From assembly GCA_003219115.1 (NCBI GenBank), contig QHPN01000081.1:4608-28999 (forward strand): a DNA stretch of 24,392 bases, written 5' to 3'. This document shows, piece after piece, positions 23,848-24,392 of the stretch; position 1 is the first letter of the stretch; every line of letters starts with the position of its first letter. The notes beneath the pieces were generated by a model. That model was not told the origin of the DNA, did no database searches, and was given only the letters and a program-made list of their open reading frames with translations. The translations under genes and the position numbers were made by a program. This stretch comes from Verrucomicrobiota bacterium (GTDB taxonomy: Bacteria > Verrucomicrobiota > Verrucomicrobiia > Chthoniobacterales > UBA10450).

Positions 23848-24392
23848 TCAGCTTTCGCGCTCGCCGCGGATGAATTGCTCGACCGAGCGGTATGCTTCGT
23901 CGTCCGTCATTTGCACCGGTGGATGCTTCGCAAAATAGGCCGAAGGTGAATGAAGTGTGCCGCCGATGCCGCGATCGAGTGCGAGTTTGCAGCAACGAAT
24001 CGCGTCGATGACGATGCCAGCAGAATTAGGGGAATCTTCCACCGACAGTTTGAGATCGATTTCCATTGGCACATCACCGAACAAGCGACCTTCCACCCGA
24101 ATAAAGCAGATTTTATTGTCGCGCTGCCACGGAACGTAGTCGCTCGGGCCGATGTGAATATTTTCATCGGCCAATCGTTCACTCATGACCGATTGCACCG
24201 CCTCGGTTTTGGAAGTCTTCTTCGAGACCAGGCGGGTCCGGTTCAGCATATTCAGAAAATCGGTGTTGCCGCCGGTATTTAACTGGTAAGTCCGATCGAC
24301 CTTGACGCCGCGTTTACGGAAGAGATCGACGATGGTGCGATGAAGCACCGTCGCGCCCAACTGCGCTTTGATGTCGTCTCCGATCACGGGCA
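23848..24392 (-). CDS. ino1: Myo-inositol-1-phosphate synthase, C-terminal part (cut by window end)
   Basis: Converts glucose-6-phosphate to inositol-3-phosphate with NAD. Only the last 181 codons or so are in the window; the start lies beyond 24392. Family motifs are clear: GDDIKAQLGATVLHR, YQLNTGGNTDFLNM, SKKTSKTEAVQSVM, ENIHIGPSDYVPWQRD and MEIDLKLSVEDSPNSAGIVI. The compact C-terminus and these motifs fit the actinobacterial/archaeal-type (shorter) enzyme rather than the eukaryotic one. It is convergent with the acyltransferase gene. Its product would supply inositol for phosphatidylinositol or compatible solutes. Confidence 0.93.
   Translation of the reverse strand, partial: PVIGDDIKAQLGATVLHRTIVDLFRKRGVKVDRTYQLNTGGNTDFLNMLNRTRLVSKKTSKTEAVQSVMSERLADENIHIGPSDYVPWQRDNKICFIRVEGRLFGDVPMEIDLKLSVEDSPNSAGIVIDAIRCCKLALDRGIGGTLHSPSAYFAKHPPVQMTDDEAYRSVEQFIRGERES

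Overview
The window looks like a chromosomal segment of a moderately GC-rich Gram-negative bacterium, most likely a soil Verrucomicrobiota (Chthoniobacterales-like). This placement is an inference. It rests on the mix of a DUF420 protein, a DUF4870 protein, a receiver/DUF4388-type regulator, a GxxExxY remnant and an actinobacterial/archaeal-type inositol-phosphate synthase, together with many small palindromic repeats between genes. I see no phage genes, transposase, CRISPR array, tRNA or rRNA. No gene-free stretch exceeds 300 bp; the longest is about 250 bp (10422-10671).

Layout. 1-303 holds an unrecognised small ORF. 495-4469 (minus strand) holds an AMP-forming acyl-CoA ligase-like gene, then a double-receiver response regulator, then a ROK/polyphosphate-glucokinase-type kinase. 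4520-8596 (plus) is a housekeeping block: rpmE (bL31), prfA (RF1), prmC (RF methyltransferase), murA and a DUF4870 membrane protein. prmC and murA overlap. 8755-13062 (minus) holds an AsmA-like envelope protein, endonuclease IV (nfo) and a short-chain dehydrogenase. A 203-bp GxxExxY remnant lies between nfo and the AsmA-like gene. 13167-16961 (plus) holds a DUF420 membrane protein, a DUF2007/zinc-ribbon protein, a LysM protein with an apparently dead L,D-transpeptidase-like domain that is 1 bp from accA, and an exported protein with papain-like features. 17032-19731 has two unrelated-looking alpha/beta-hydrolase esterases in divergent orientation, the second followed 10 bp later by an ATP-grasp ligase. 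19788-24392 holds mutM/fpg (minus), trxB (plus), a GT4 glycosyltransferase directly abutting a GNAT-like acyltransferase (plus), and the C-terminal part of an inositol-3-phosphate synthase (minus, cut by the window end).

How genes work together. PrmC methylates the GGQ glutamine of RF1, and both sit next to a ribosomal protein gene. MurA, the LysM protein, AccA and the AsmA-like protein all concern envelope or lipid synthesis. MutM and Nfo are base-excision repair enzymes. The esterase/ATP-grasp pair and the glycosyltransferase/GNAT pair look like small biosynthetic units of unknown product.

The most distinctive feature is the repeat landscape. At least seven types of short inverted repeat sit in almost every spacer, several touch stop codons or lie within 20 bp of starts, and one composite copy lies in frame inside the acyl-CoA ligase gene.
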